From the NCBI RefSeq assembly GCF_002848265.1, contig NZ_CP025422.1:3130727-3194726 (forward strand): a stretch of DNA of 64,000 nt. The letters run 5' to 3'. The first letter of the stretch is position 1; each line of letters starts with the position of its first letter. Positions 42,152 through 50,057 of the stretch are shown here, in pieces. Both the position numbers and the translations under genes were made by a program. The notes beneath the pieces were generated by a model. That model saw only the letters and a list, made by a program, of their open reading frames with translations. It made no database searches and was not told where the DNA came from. The DNA is from Zhihengliuella sp. ISTPL4. GTDB lineage: Bacteria > Actinomycetota > Actinomycetes > Actinomycetales > Microbacteriaceae.

Positions 42152-43861
42152 GTGACACACACCTCATCCTCTTCCGAGACCGCGCGCTCGGCCCGCGAGG
42201 TCTTCACCGCGATCTCCGGCCTCATCGTCGGCATGTTCGTCGCCGTGCTCTCCGGCACGGTCGTCTCGACCTCGATGCCCGTCATCATCGCCGACCTCGG
42301 CGGCACCCAGTCGCAGTACACCTGGGTCATCACCGCGAGCCTCCTCGCGACGGCCGTCTCGACCCCGATCTGGGGCAAGCTGGCCGACCTCGTCGACCGC
42401 AAGGTCCTCATCCAGATCTCGCTCATCCTCTTCACGGTCGGCACCGTCATCGCCGGCTTCTCGACCGACACGAACATGCTCATCGCCGTCCGCGTCGTGC
42501 AGGGCATCGGCGTCGGCGGGCTCATGTCGCTCGTCATGATCGCCGTGGCCCTCATCATCTCCCCGCGCGAGCGCGGCAAGTACATGGGCGTCGTCGGCGG
42601 CATCATGGCCCTCGGCACGATCGGCGGCCCGCTGCTCGGCGGCGTCATCACCGACGCCTGGGGCTGGCGCGCCAACTTCTTCGTCGGCGTCCCGTTCGCG
42701 ATCGTCGCGCTCGTGCTGCTGCAGTTCACCCTGCACCTGCCGAAGCCGCAGCGCGACACCAAGGTGTCCATCGACTACTTCGGCATCGTCCTGCTCGCCG
42801 TCGGCGTCTCGACCCTGCTGATCTGGGTCTCCCTGGGCGGCAACCAGTTCGACTGGGACTCCGGCACGAGCATCGCGCTCGCCGTGATGGCGGGGGTGGC
42901 GATCGCCGCCTTCGTCGCGGTGGAATTCTTCGTCAAGGAACCGATCGTCCCGATGTCGCTGTTCCGCAACCGCACCTTCACCCTGTCGGTCGTCGCATCG
43001 ATCGCGATCGGCGTCTCGATGTTCGCGACCTCGGTCTTCCTCGCGCAGTACTTCCAGCTGGCCCGGGGCGCCACGCCCACCGAGTCGGGCCTGATGACCA
43101 TCCCGATGATCATCGGCCAGATGGGCGCGTCGATCATCATCGGCCAGCTCGTCAGCCGCTTCGGCAAGTGGAAGGGCTGGATGGTCACCGGCTCGATCCT
43201 CGCCACCATCGGCGTGAGCCTGATGGCGACCCTGCGCTACGACACTCCGTTCACCCTGGTGGCCGTGTACATGTTCGTGCTCGGCGCGGGGCTCGGCATG
43301 GTCATGCAGAACCTGACTCTCATCGTGCAGAACGACACCGCCCCGCAGCAGTTGGGCGCGGCCTCGTCGAACGTGAACTTCTTCCGCACGATCGCCGGCA
43401 CCATCGGTGTGACCGTCATGGGGTCGCTGCTCTCCACGAGCGTCGCCGACTTCATGAAGGACGGCCTGAAGGGCTTCGTCCCGACAACGCCCGATGAGAT
43501 CAGCGCCCTGGAGCGCCTGGGCTCCGGCGACGTGCCGAAGGTGGGCGAGCTGCCCGACACGATCCGCACGATCGTCGAGAGCGCCTACGGGCACGGCATC
43601 GCGGACGCGTTCATCCTCGCCATCCCGCTGGCCGTGATCGCGATCATCGCGATCGCGTTCATCAAGAACAAGCCGCTGTCCACCAAGAACGCCGCGGAGC
43701 AGCTGCGCGAGCAGGCGGAGGAGTCCGTCATCGAGGTCTCCGAGGCCGAGGTCGGCGCGAACCTCTCGACCGGGACGATCCGCACCGGGCAGGCCGAGCC
43801 GGCCGCCACCACGGGTTCGGTGAGCGTGCTCGAGCGCGAGGATCGGAAGCAGGAGCGCTGA
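42152..43861 (+). CDS. DHA2-family (14-TM) MFS exporter
   Basis: 569 residues, 14 helices. Motif A is GKLADLVDRKVLI, and motif C is GTIGGPLLGGVITDAWGWRANFFVGVPF. Charged, Glu-rich C-terminal tail of about 60 residues. I prefer the GTG at 42152 because GCAGGAG sits at the right distance; in-frame ATGs at 42110 and 42134 would add residues overlapping the operator. It is followed after one base by a MarR gene, so the pair forms a self-regulated export operon. The coding sequence has a higher share of C-ending codons than its neighbours, suggesting strong expression. Confidence 0.9.
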   Translation: MTHTSSSSETARSAREVFTAISGLIVGMFVAVLSGTVVSTSMPVIIADLGGTQSQYTWVITASLLATAVSTPIWGKLADLVDRKVLIQISLILFTVGTVIAGFSTDTNMLIAVRVVQGIGVGGLMSLVMIAVALIISPRERGKYMGVVGGIMALGTIGGPLLGGVITDAWGWRANFFVGVPFAIVALVLLQFTLHLPKPQRDTKVSIDYFGIVLLAVGVSTLLIWVSLGGNQFDWDSGTSIALAVMAGVAIAAFVAVEFFVKEPIVPMSLFRNRTFTLSVVASIAIGVSMFATSVFLAQYFQLARGATPTESGLMTIPMIIGQMGASIIIGQLVSRFGKWKGWMVTGSILATIGVSLMATLRYDTPFTLVAVYMFVLGAGLGMVMQNLTLIVQNDTAPQQLGAASSNVNFFRTIAGTIGVTVMGSLLSTSVADFMKDGLKGFVPTTPDEISALERLGSGDVPKVGELPDTIRTIVESAYGHGIADAFILAIPLAVIAIIAIAFIKNKPLSTKNAAEQLREQAEESVIEVSEAEVGANLSTGTIRTGQAEPAATTGSVSVLEREDRKQER

Positions 43862-43862
43862 C

Positions 43863-44318
43863 ATGATCGCGTCCGAGGCGGTCGGCACCCCCGACGTCGA
43901 CACCGCCCTCAGCGACCTCCAGGCGCATCTCAACCTCATCTTCGCGCGGACCCGGTCGCTGTGGAAGGAATCGGCGTCCCGGGTCCACCCGGAGTTGCAG
44001 GTGGCGGGGTACAAGCTGCTCACGTTCATCGACCGGGCGGGTTCGGCCAGCGCGCACGAGCTCGCCGAGCGCTTCGAGATGGACAAGTCGGTCGTCAGCC
44101 GCCAGGTGCGGATGTTGGAAGACCTCGGCCTCATCGCGTCCGTGCCGGACGAGCGCGACGGCCGGCTCCGGGTGCTCACCGCGACACCGGCCGCGTGCAC
44201 GGCCCTCACCGACGTCCGTCGGGAGTACGGCACCCGGCTCCGCGCTGTCATCGACGAGCTCACGCCCGCCGAGATCGAGGCCGCATCCAAGGTGTTCCGC
44301 CTCCTCGCCGAGGTCTGA
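43863..44318 (+). CDS. MarR-family regulator
   Basis: 151 residues. Winged helix LLTFIDRAGSASAHELAERFEMDKSVVSRQVRMLEDLGLIASVPDERDGRLRVLTAT (about 54-110) with the DxR wing. It is in the operon of the DHA2 exporter, one base after its stop. It probably represses the exporter operon through the palindromes at 42078-42128. It is a close paralogue of the MarR at 44371 (both contain the DKSxVSRQVR recognition helix). Confidence 0.9.
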   Translation: MIASEAVGTPDVDTALSDLQAHLNLIFARTRSLWKESASRVHPELQVAGYKLLTFIDRAGSASAHELAERFEMDKSVVSRQVRMLEDLGLIASVPDERDGRLRVLTATPAACTALTDVRREYGTRLRAVIDELTPAEIEAASKVFRLLAEV

Positions 44319-44320
44319 CC

Positions 44321-44354
44321 GAAGCCCCGTGACCGCATCCGGTCGCGGGGCTTC
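44321..44354 (+). terminator. Terminator hairpin after the exporter-MarR operon
   Basis: A 14-bp stem with one wobble pair (44321-44334 with 44341-44354) and loop GCATCC directly follows the MarR stop. It has no U-tract, as usual in high-GC actinobacteria. Confidence 0.8.
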
Positions 44355-44370
44355 GCCGTACACTGGCGAC

Positions 44371-44859
44371 ATGAGTGCCCCGTCCGTCGACCCCGCCGGC
44401 GCCGAGGCATCCGACCACACCGACGCCGCGATCGACGATCTCGACCAGGCCGTCGCCCGCGTCGAGCACGAGCTCGGACGACTGTTCGCCCGCATCCGCG
44501 TCGGGTGGCGCGAGGCCGCCGCCACGGTGCACCCGGACCTCCAGCCGCTCGGGTACCAGGTGCTGACCTCGATCCTCGCGGGGCGGGCGACGACGGCCGG
44601 AGCGCTCATCGAGCGGCTGCAGACCGACAAGTCCGCGGTGAGCCGACAGGTGCGTCAGCTGGAGCAGCTCGGGCTCGTCGAGAGCATCCCCGATCCCGAG
44701 GATCGTCGCGCTCGCATGCTGGTGGCCACGCCGCTGGCGGAGGAGCGCGTCGCTCTCGCGCGTTCCCGATACGAGGGGCGGATCGGTGAGCGGCTGCGCG
44801 GCTGGACGGCTGCCGATCTCGACCACTTCGCGAACCTCGTCGCCGACCTCGGCGGTTGA
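44371..44859 (+). CDS. MarR-family regulator (paralogue)
   Basis: 162 residues. Winged helix YQVLTSILAGRATTAGALIERLQTDKSAVSRQVRQLEQLGLVESIPDPEDRRARMLVAT (about 65-120). It is paralogous to the preceding MarR gene but has its own leaderless promoter: TACACT (44359-44364) ends six bases before ATG 44371. It is 60 bases ahead of an Old Yellow Enzyme gene that it may control. Confidence 0.9.
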   Translation: MSAPSVDPAGAEASDHTDAAIDDLDQAVARVEHELGRLFARIRVGWREAAATVHPDLQPLGYQVLTSILAGRATTAGALIERLQTDKSAVSRQVRQLEQLGLVESIPDPEDRRARMLVATPLAEERVALARSRYEGRIGERLRGWTAADLDHFANLVADLGG

Positions 44860-44864
44860 TACAC

Positions 44865-44894
44865 CGGAATACGATCGATTCACGGGAATACAGT
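44865..44894 (+). promoter_or_regulatory. Direct repeat and -10 upstream of the Old Yellow Enzyme gene
   Basis: GGAATAC occurs at 44866-44872 and 44885-44891, 19 bases apart (two helical turns). The second copy overlaps TACAGT (44889-44894), a possible -10. Candidate site for the MarR just upstream. Confidence 0.35.
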
Positions 44895-44919
44895 CCCGGG
44901 CGGGCGCCTTGGTCCCACT

Positions 44920-46008
44920 ATGGCTCTCTACGACTCCGTCGACTTCGGCTCCCTGCATCTGTCCAACCGCGTCGTCATGGCGCCCCTCACCCGGACGCGT
45001 GCGGACGCCGAGGGCGTGCCGACCGCGATCATCGAGGAGTACTACCGCCAGCGTGCGGGGCAGGGGCTGATCATCTCCGAGGGCGTCTGGCCGGTCCTCG
45101 AGGGCAAGTCGTACCCCGGGCAGCCGGGCGTCGTCACCCCCGCTCAGATCGAGGGGTGGCGACGCGTGGCGGACGCCGTGCACGCAGAGGGCGGCACCAT
45201 CGTCATGCAGCTCATGCACGGCGGCCGGGTGGGCCACCCGGACATCTCGGGGGAGCCCCGCGTCGTCGCACCGAGCGCTCTCGCGGCCCCCGGGCAGACG
45301 CGGACCCTCAAGGGCAAGGCCGATCTGCCCATCGCGCACGCCCTCACCCTCGACGAGATCCCCGTGGTCGTCGAGCAGTTCGTGCAGGCCGCGCGGAACG
45401 CGATCGCGGCGGGCTTCGACGGCGTCGAGGTGCACGGTGCCAACGGCTACCTCGTCCACGAGTTCCTGTCCCCGGTCTCCAACGTCCGCGACGACCGGTA
45501 CGGCGGATCGCCGGAGAACCGCGCTCGCTTCGCGATCGAAGTGACCACGGCCGTCGCCGCCGCGGTGGGCGCGGACCGCACCGGCATCCGGCTGTCGCCC
45601 GCGCACGGCATCCAGGGGGTGATCGAGGACGACGCGGCCGATGTGCTCGCGACGTACACCGCGCTCGCGGAGGGGCTCGCGCCATGGGGGCTGGCCTTCG
45701 TCGATGTGCTGCACGCCGAACCGGCGGGAGAGCTCGTCCAGGCCATCCGTCGAGCGGCAGGCGCGCCGCTGATCGTCAACACCGGCTTCGGCGTCGAGAC
45801 CACCCGGGCCGCGGCCGAGGAGCTGGTGGCCGAGGGCTGGGCCGACGCGGTCGCGGCCGGCCGTCCCGTCATCGCCAACCCGGACCTCGTGGAGCGCTGG
45901 CGGACCGGCGCCGAGCTGAACGAGCCGCGCCCTGAGCTGTTCTACGGCTCGACCGCCGAAGGGTACGTCGACTACCCGTCGCTGGAGGTCGCACGCGCCG
46001 CCGAGTGA
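44920..46008 (+). CDS. Old Yellow Enzyme-family ene-reductase
   Basis: 362 residues, TIM barrel binding FMN. Features: NRVVMAPLTRTRA at the N-terminus, VMQLMHGGRVGHPD, the substrate-binding pair in GVEVHGANGYLVHEFLSP (His and Asn), RDDRYGGSPENRARFAIEV and the phosphate-binding region LIVNTGFG...VAAGRPVIANPDL. It reduces activated alkenes with NADPH, often in response to electrophiles. The preceding MarR gene would fit a sensor of such compounds. Confidence 0.92.
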   Translation: MALYDSVDFGSLHLSNRVVMAPLTRTRADAEGVPTAIIEEYYRQRAGQGLIISEGVWPVLEGKSYPGQPGVVTPAQIEGWRRVADAVHAEGGTIVMQLMHGGRVGHPDISGEPRVVAPSALAAPGQTRTLKGKADLPIAHALTLDEIPVVVEQFVQAARNAIAAGFDGVEVHGANGYLVHEFLSPVSNVRDDRYGGSPENRARFAIEVTTAVAAAVGADRTGIRLSPAHGIQGVIEDDAADVLATYTALAEGLAPWGLAFVDVLHAEPAGELVQAIRRAAGAPLIVNTGFGVETTRAAAEELVAEGWADAVAAGRPVIANPDLVERWRTGAELNEPRPELFYGSTAEGYVDYPSLEVARAAE

Positions 46009-46027
46009 CACCCGGGTGCCCGCTGCC

Positions 46028-46813
46028 TCACAGCACGATGTCGTCGGCGGTGTGCAGCGGGCGCCATGCGGGTTCGCGGAACCCGCGTCGGTCGAGGATA
46101 TCGGCGTCGGACAGCGGTCCGAGGGCGATGCCGGTGAGGGCCGTGATCTCGCCGACCGGCACTTGGAATGTGCGGAACGCGCCGAGCGGAGCGATGGCGA
46201 GGCCGCCGTCTCTCGCGTCCACGAGCTCGGACTGGTCGAGGACGAAAGCGGCGGCCGCGAGTCCGTCCTCCGTGCGCCAGGCCGCGATCTTCCAGTACCG
46301 CAACGGCACGCGGATGCCGCGGTACGGCGGATCGTCGTCGGCGAGGACGGGGGCGGTGAAGACCGAGAGACGCTGCGCCGTGGTCTCGGCATACGCCAGC
46401 ACGTGGTCCTCCAGGCCGAGCCAGAGGTCTTTCGACTGATTGAAGCCCGCGGCCTGGGGTGCGGCGTTCGGGTAGGTGAAGGTCGCCTCCGCAGCGGCGC
46501 GGGCCTCATCGAGCTCTCCCCAGCCGGGGTCGCGCCGGCGGACGAGATGGCCGCGGTCGAGGTCGTTCCGAGCGTAGACCGCTGGTCCCGTCTGTTCGTC
46601 TGCCGGCACCCGGCGATCGAGGTGCCATTCGCCGGTGCGCGGGAGATCCCGCAGGCGGGAACCGTCGATGTTCACGGCGGTCACCGCGGCGAGGCGCCGC
46701 TCCGGGTCCAGCAGGACCGTGAACCGTGGGGCCGGAAGGGAGCGGACCGGCATCGGCGGCGCAGGCATCGGCACGGGGATGCCGAGGAAATCGGGGTCAT
46801 AGCCGTCCGTCAT
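46028..46813 (-). CDS. DNA/RNA non-specific endonuclease (beta-beta-alpha-metal)
   Basis: 261 residues. The catalytic motif DLDRGHLVRR (His89) and the later NAAPQAAGFNQSKDLWLGLEDHVL, with the metal-binding Asn, fit the Serratia-type nuclease family. There is no signal peptide and no toxin-like delivery domain, so the protein seems cytosolic, which is unusual for this family and raises the question of how the cell is protected. No immunity gene is evident next to it. Confidence 0.85.
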   Translation of the reverse strand: MTDGYDPDFLGIPVPMPAPPMPVRSLPAPRFTVLLDPERRLAAVTAVNIDGSRLRDLPRTGEWHLDRRVPADEQTGPAVYARNDLDRGHLVRRRDPGWGELDEARAAAEATFTYPNAAPQAAGFNQSKDLWLGLEDHVLAYAETTAQRLSVFTAPVLADDDPPYRGIRVPLRYWKIAAWRTEDGLAAAAFVLDQSELVDARDGGLAIAPLGAFRTFQVPVGEITALTGIALGPLSDADILDRRGFREPAWRPLHTADDIVL

Positions 46814-46887
46814 GCCCCCATCGTGCCCTGCCCCGCCGACATCAACTCATTGGGGTGCCGACGTGACACGGGTTTGTTGGGAATACC

Positions 46888-46904
46888 ATACCCCCCTAGG
46901 GTAT
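46888..46904 (+). promoter_or_regulatory. CsoR/CstR-type operator over the MFS-USP promoter
   Basis: ATACCCCCCTAGGGTAT, ATACCC and GGGTAT around five bases, matches the form of sites bound by CsoR-family repressors (copper CsoR or persulfide CstR). It overlaps a TATTAA -10-like hexamer (46902-46907). No csoR-family gene is in the window. Confidence 0.65.
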
Positions 46905-46944
46905 TAACACGAGAGGCGCCGATCGGCGCCCCTTCCCGACGGAA

Positions 46945-48390
46945 ATGGAGCACGACGTGTCATCGTCAACGAGAAGTCCCGCGCGATGGTGGGGGCTGAC
47001 CCTCATCGCCCTGGCGCAGTTCATGGTCATCATGGACGCGTCCATCATCGGCGTGGCGCTGCCGCGGATGCAGGAGGATCTCGGGTTCACCCCGAATACC
47101 CTCTCCTGGGTCTTCAACGCCTATGTCATCGCCCTCGGGGGTCTGCTGCTCCTCGGCGGGCGCCTGTCCGACCTCTTCGGACCGCGGCGCATGTTCGCCA
47201 CGGGGTGGGTCGTCCTCGGAGCCGGTTCCCTGGTGGCGGGATTCGCGGGTGACGTCGCCGCCGAACTCGTCGGTCGCGTGCTGCAGGGTGCGGGTTCCGC
47301 TCTCATCGCTCCGGCCGCGCTCACGCTGCTGATGATGCTCTTCGGGCACAGCCCACGCGAGCTCACGAAGGCGATGGCGTTCTATGGCGCGGCCGCTCCG
47401 GCCGGCGGAACGGCCGGCGTGTTCCTCGGCGGCGTCATCACCGAGTTCGCCTCCTGGCCGTGGGTCTTCTTCGTCAACGTCCCGATCGCGGTGCTCGTCC
47501 TCGCGGTGATGTGGCCGGCCCTCCCCGGAGGCAAGCTCGGAGCGAAGGGGTCCGTCGACGTCGTCGGCGCCCTGACCGTGACGCTCGGCCTCGCCGCGCT
47601 GGTCTACGGCATCGTCCGCGCCGAGGTCGTCGGGTGGGCGGCCGGCGAGACCTGGATCGCCATCGGCGCGGGCGTCGTGCTGCTCGCGCTGTTCCTGCTC
47701 ATCCAGCGTGTGAGGCGCGAGCCGCTCATGCGCCTTTCGATCTTCCGGTCTCCGAATCTCGGTGCGGCGAACCTCGCGCAGATCCTGCTCGGCGCCGCAT
47801 GGATCCCCATGTGGTTCTTCCTCAACCTGTACCTCCAGCAGGTGCTCGGTTTCAGTGCCTTCCCCGCCGGGGCTGCGCTGCTGCCGATGACCGCTCTCAT
47901 CATGATCGGGATGATCGTGCTGGCCCCACGGGTGATCGCTGCTTTCGGGCCGAAGGTGCCGATCGTGCTCGGTCTGGTCGTCCTCGCCGCCGGACTCGGG
48001 TGGATGGCCTTCATCCGCCCGGACGGGAATTACTGGGTCGATGCGTTCGGGCCGTCTCTGGTCGTCGCATTCGGGCAGGCCCTCGCGTTCATCCCGTCCC
48101 TGCAGGTCGCCATCTCGGCTGCGCCGCCGGAGGAAGGTGGGCTCGCTTCCGGCATCGTCAACACGAGCTATCAGGTCGGCTCGGCGATAGGCCTCGCCGC
48201 AGTGTCGGCGGTCGCGGCCGGCTTCGGCGCGAGCCATCTGGGCGACCCCGAGGCGCTCACCTCCGGATACTCGGCCGCGTTCATCGCGGCAGGCGGTATC
48301 GCCCTGGTCGGCGCCCTGCTCGTCGCCGCACTGTTCCGCACCCGGCGACCCGACCGGACGGTGGACACGATCTCCACCCGCACGCTGTGA
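46945..48390 (+). CDS. DHA2-family MFS permease
   Basis: 481 residues, 14 helices. Motif D1 variant MDASIIGVALPRMQEDLGF, motif A GGRLSDLFGPRRMF and motif C GGTAGVFLGGVITEFASWPWVFFVNVPI. It exports drugs or small metabolites. It is co-oriented with the universal stress protein 44 bases downstream. The start ATG at 46945 lacks a close ribosome site; a GTG at 46957 is an alternative. Control by a CsoR-family repressor is suggested by the upstream palindrome. Confidence 0.88.
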   Translation: MEHDVSSSTRSPARWWGLTLIALAQFMVIMDASIIGVALPRMQEDLGFTPNTLSWVFNAYVIALGGLLLLGGRLSDLFGPRRMFATGWVVLGAGSLVAGFAGDVAAELVGRVLQGAGSALIAPAALTLLMMLFGHSPRELTKAMAFYGAAAPAGGTAGVFLGGVITEFASWPWVFFVNVPIAVLVLAVMWPALPGGKLGAKGSVDVVGALTVTLGLAALVYGIVRAEVVGWAAGETWIAIGAGVVLLALFLLIQRVRREPLMRLSIFRSPNLGAANLAQILLGAAWIPMWFFLNLYLQQVLGFSAFPAGAALLPMTALIMIGMIVLAPRVIAAFGPKVPIVLGLVVLAAGLGWMAFIRPDGNYWVDAFGPSLVVAFGQALAFIPSLQVAISAAPPEEGGLASGIVNTSYQVGSAIGLAAVSAVAAGFGASHLGDPEALTSGYSAAFIAAGGIALVGALLVAALFRTRRPDRTVDTISTRTL

Positions 48391-48434
48391 ACCCCGGGAC
48401 GTCGGAAACGCCCCACCGAACGAAGGAGACGAAC

Positions 48435-48920
48435 ATGTCCACTCCCAGACTCCTCATCGCCTACGACGGGTCGCCTAACGCCCGAACCGCTGTGCAGGTC
48501 GCCGCGGCCCTGTTCCCGGGCGCGGAAGCCGTCGTCTTCTTCGCGCGGCAGCCGATGGAAGGCTTCGCAGCCCACCTGCAGGGTCACCCCGTGCTCGAAA
48601 GGCTGGAGGGCGTAGATGCGGCGCTCCTCGACGCGTCGGAGCAGATCGCCGCTGCGGGGGCGGAGCTCGCCGCCACGCTCGGCCTCCGCGCGGAACCGGT
48701 GGTGTCCTCCTCCGTCGTCTCGGCGTCGGAGGCGATCATCGCGGCCGCGGAGGACCGTGACAGCAGTTTGATCGTGCTGGGGTCGCGAGGGAGGCGCGGG
48801 CTGGCCGCGACGGTTCTCGGCAGCACCTCGGCGAACGTCCTCCACCATGCCACCAGACCGACGTTGGTCATCCCCTCCGACGCGGTGGCCGCGGCGCGCT
48901 CGGCGGCGAACCAGGGCTGA
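48435..48920 (+). CDS. Universal stress protein
   Basis: 161 residues. RLLIAYDGSPNARTAVQVAA at the N-terminus and the ATP-binding GSRGRRGLAATVLGSTSANVLHHATRPTLVIP (G-x2-G-x9-G-S type) show a nucleotide-binding UspA protein. Ribosome site AAGGAGACGAAC before ATG 48435. It may be co-expressed with the MFS permease under metal or sulfur stress (inference). Confidence 0.9.
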   Translation: MSTPRLLIAYDGSPNARTAVQVAAALFPGAEAVVFFARQPMEGFAAHLQGHPVLERLEGVDAALLDASEQIAAAGAELAATLGLRAEPVVSSSVVSASEAIIAAAEDRDSSLIVLGSRGRRGLAATVLGSTSANVLHHATRPTLVIPSDAVAAARSAANQG

Positions 48921-48930
48921 TCCGCGGGGT

Positions 48931-48968
48931 GCTCTCCGCTCGGCGGCCGCTGCCGTCGAGCGGAGAGC
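48931..48968. terminator. Bidirectional terminator hairpin
   Basis: Perfect 11-bp stem GCTCTCCGCTC (48931-48941) with its complement at 48958-48968 between the converging USP and DedA genes. Confidence 0.8.
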
Positions 48969-48970
48969 GC

Positions 48971-49660
48971 TCAGGCCCGCCCGTTGTCCTCCGCACGGCG
49001 CGCCGCCGCCTCCCGCATCCGGCGGCGGATGCGCAGAACGATGAAGAGGAGCAGCAGAAGGATCAGCAGGCCGACGACCACGTCCGAGATCACTCCACTC
49101 CACTGCTCGAGGATCGGCCGGATGGCGGGCCCGAAGGCGAACCCGAGGCCGATCCAGATGCCGTTCCAGACCGCCGAGCCGAGCAGCGTGTACAGCGTGA
49201 ACTTCCACAGGGCCATGCGCTCGATGCCGGCGGGGATCGAGATGAACGAGCGGACGAGGGGGACGCAGCGGCCGAACAGCACGGCGCCGCCTCCCCAGCG
49301 CGCGAAGAACGCCTCAGCCTTGTCGAAATCGTCGTGGTCGAGGAGGGGGATGTGTCCGACGATGCGCCGGGTGCGGTCCCGGCCGACGGCGGCGCCGAGG
49401 GCGTACCAGATCCAGGCGCCGACGAGTCCGCCGATCGTGGCCGCGGCCCAGGCGCCCCAGGCGTTCATCCGGCCGTCGTAGGCGAGGAAACCCGCCGCGG
49501 GAAGGATGGCTTCCGAGGGGATCGGCGGGACGAACGTCTCGATGAGCACGGCGAGACCGACGCCGACCTCACCGAGGGTCTCGATCAGGCTGAGCACCCA
49601 GCCGATGAAGCCGTCGTAACCAGGAGCGGAAGCGGCGAGGGGCAGGGAGCCGGGGGTCAT
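48971..49660 (-). CDS. DedA-family membrane protein
   Basis: 229 residues, about five helices. Conserved DedA pattern: ETFVPPIPSEAILPAAGFLA, GALVGAWIWYALGAAVGRDRTRR and FFARWGGGAVLFGRCVPLVRSFISIPAGIERMALWKF with the key Arg and Asp/Glu residues. Members flip phospholipid carriers across the membrane, including undecaprenyl phosphate in some bacteria. A long C-terminal helix ends in a basic tail. Confidence 0.92.
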   Translation of the reverse strand: MTPGSLPLAASAPGYDGFIGWVLSLIETLGEVGVGLAVLIETFVPPIPSEAILPAAGFLAYDGRMNAWGAWAAATIGGLVGAWIWYALGAAVGRDRTRRIVGHIPLLDHDDFDKAEAFFARWGGGAVLFGRCVPLVRSFISIPAGIERMALWKFTLYTLLGSAVWNGIWIGLGFAFGPAIRPILEQWSGVISDVVVGLLILLLLLFIVLRIRRRMREAAARRAEDNGRA

Positions 49661-49857
49661 CGTGTCCTCTGTCGGGGGATCGCGGTGATCGTGCGGGATG
49701 CGGCGAGACGACCCGTGGGGAGCGCCCGCTCCTGCACGGTATCGCTCTTCCCTGGACTCCGCCTGCGTGCCTGGCGGGTAGCGCGGACCTTGTCAAGGCG
49801 CTCGCTGGGGAAGCGCGGGCAGGGCGATCATGGAGTCCCACCGACCGAGGAGGCAGC

Positions 49858-50007
49858 ATGACCGATCCGCGACAGGACGAGACGACCGGATTCCACGGGG
49901 AGCCCCCGACGGCCAATAACGGAGAGGGGGACACCCCCGAGGTCGACGTGACCGACCTGGAGCCCGAGGAGCTCGAGGACGGCGTGGAGGTCGACGACCG
50001 TCCCTGA
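49858..50007 (+). CDS. Small acidic protein
   Basis: 49 residues, MTDPRQDETTGFHGEPP..., with a Glu/Asp-rich C-terminal half (TDLEPEELEDGVEVDDRP). The strong ribosome site GAGGAGG seven bases upstream supports translation. It ends two bases before the MocR palindrome region. It resembles the 40139 protein in size and composition but not in sequence beyond the start. Confidence 0.7.
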   Translation: MTDPRQDETTGFHGEPPTANNGEGDTPEVDVTDLEPEELEDGVEVDDRP

Positions 50008-50009
50008 CC

Positions 50010-50049
50010 GGTAGGGGAGATTTTGACATAGGTCAAAATCTCCCCTACC
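50010..50049. promoter_or_regulatory. 40-bp perfect palindrome over the MocR gene promoter
   Basis: Two perfect 18-bp arms (50010-50027 and 50032-50049) around ATAG. The core at 50020-50037 reads TTTTGACATAGGTCAAAA, whose reverse complement contains TTTGACCTATGTCAAA, the motif also found at 55083 and 55181. The -35 TTGACA (50023-50028) and -10 TACCGT (50046-50051) are 17 bases apart, and the -10 ends six bases before the MocR ATG (leaderless). Autoregulation is likely. Confidence 0.85.
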
Positions 50050-50057
50050 GTCGAGTC

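Noticed and set aside
42164..44410. A 748-codon open frame on the minus strand
   Set aside because: It is antisense to the DHA2 exporter and MarR genes and has the low-complexity composition of a shadow frame.
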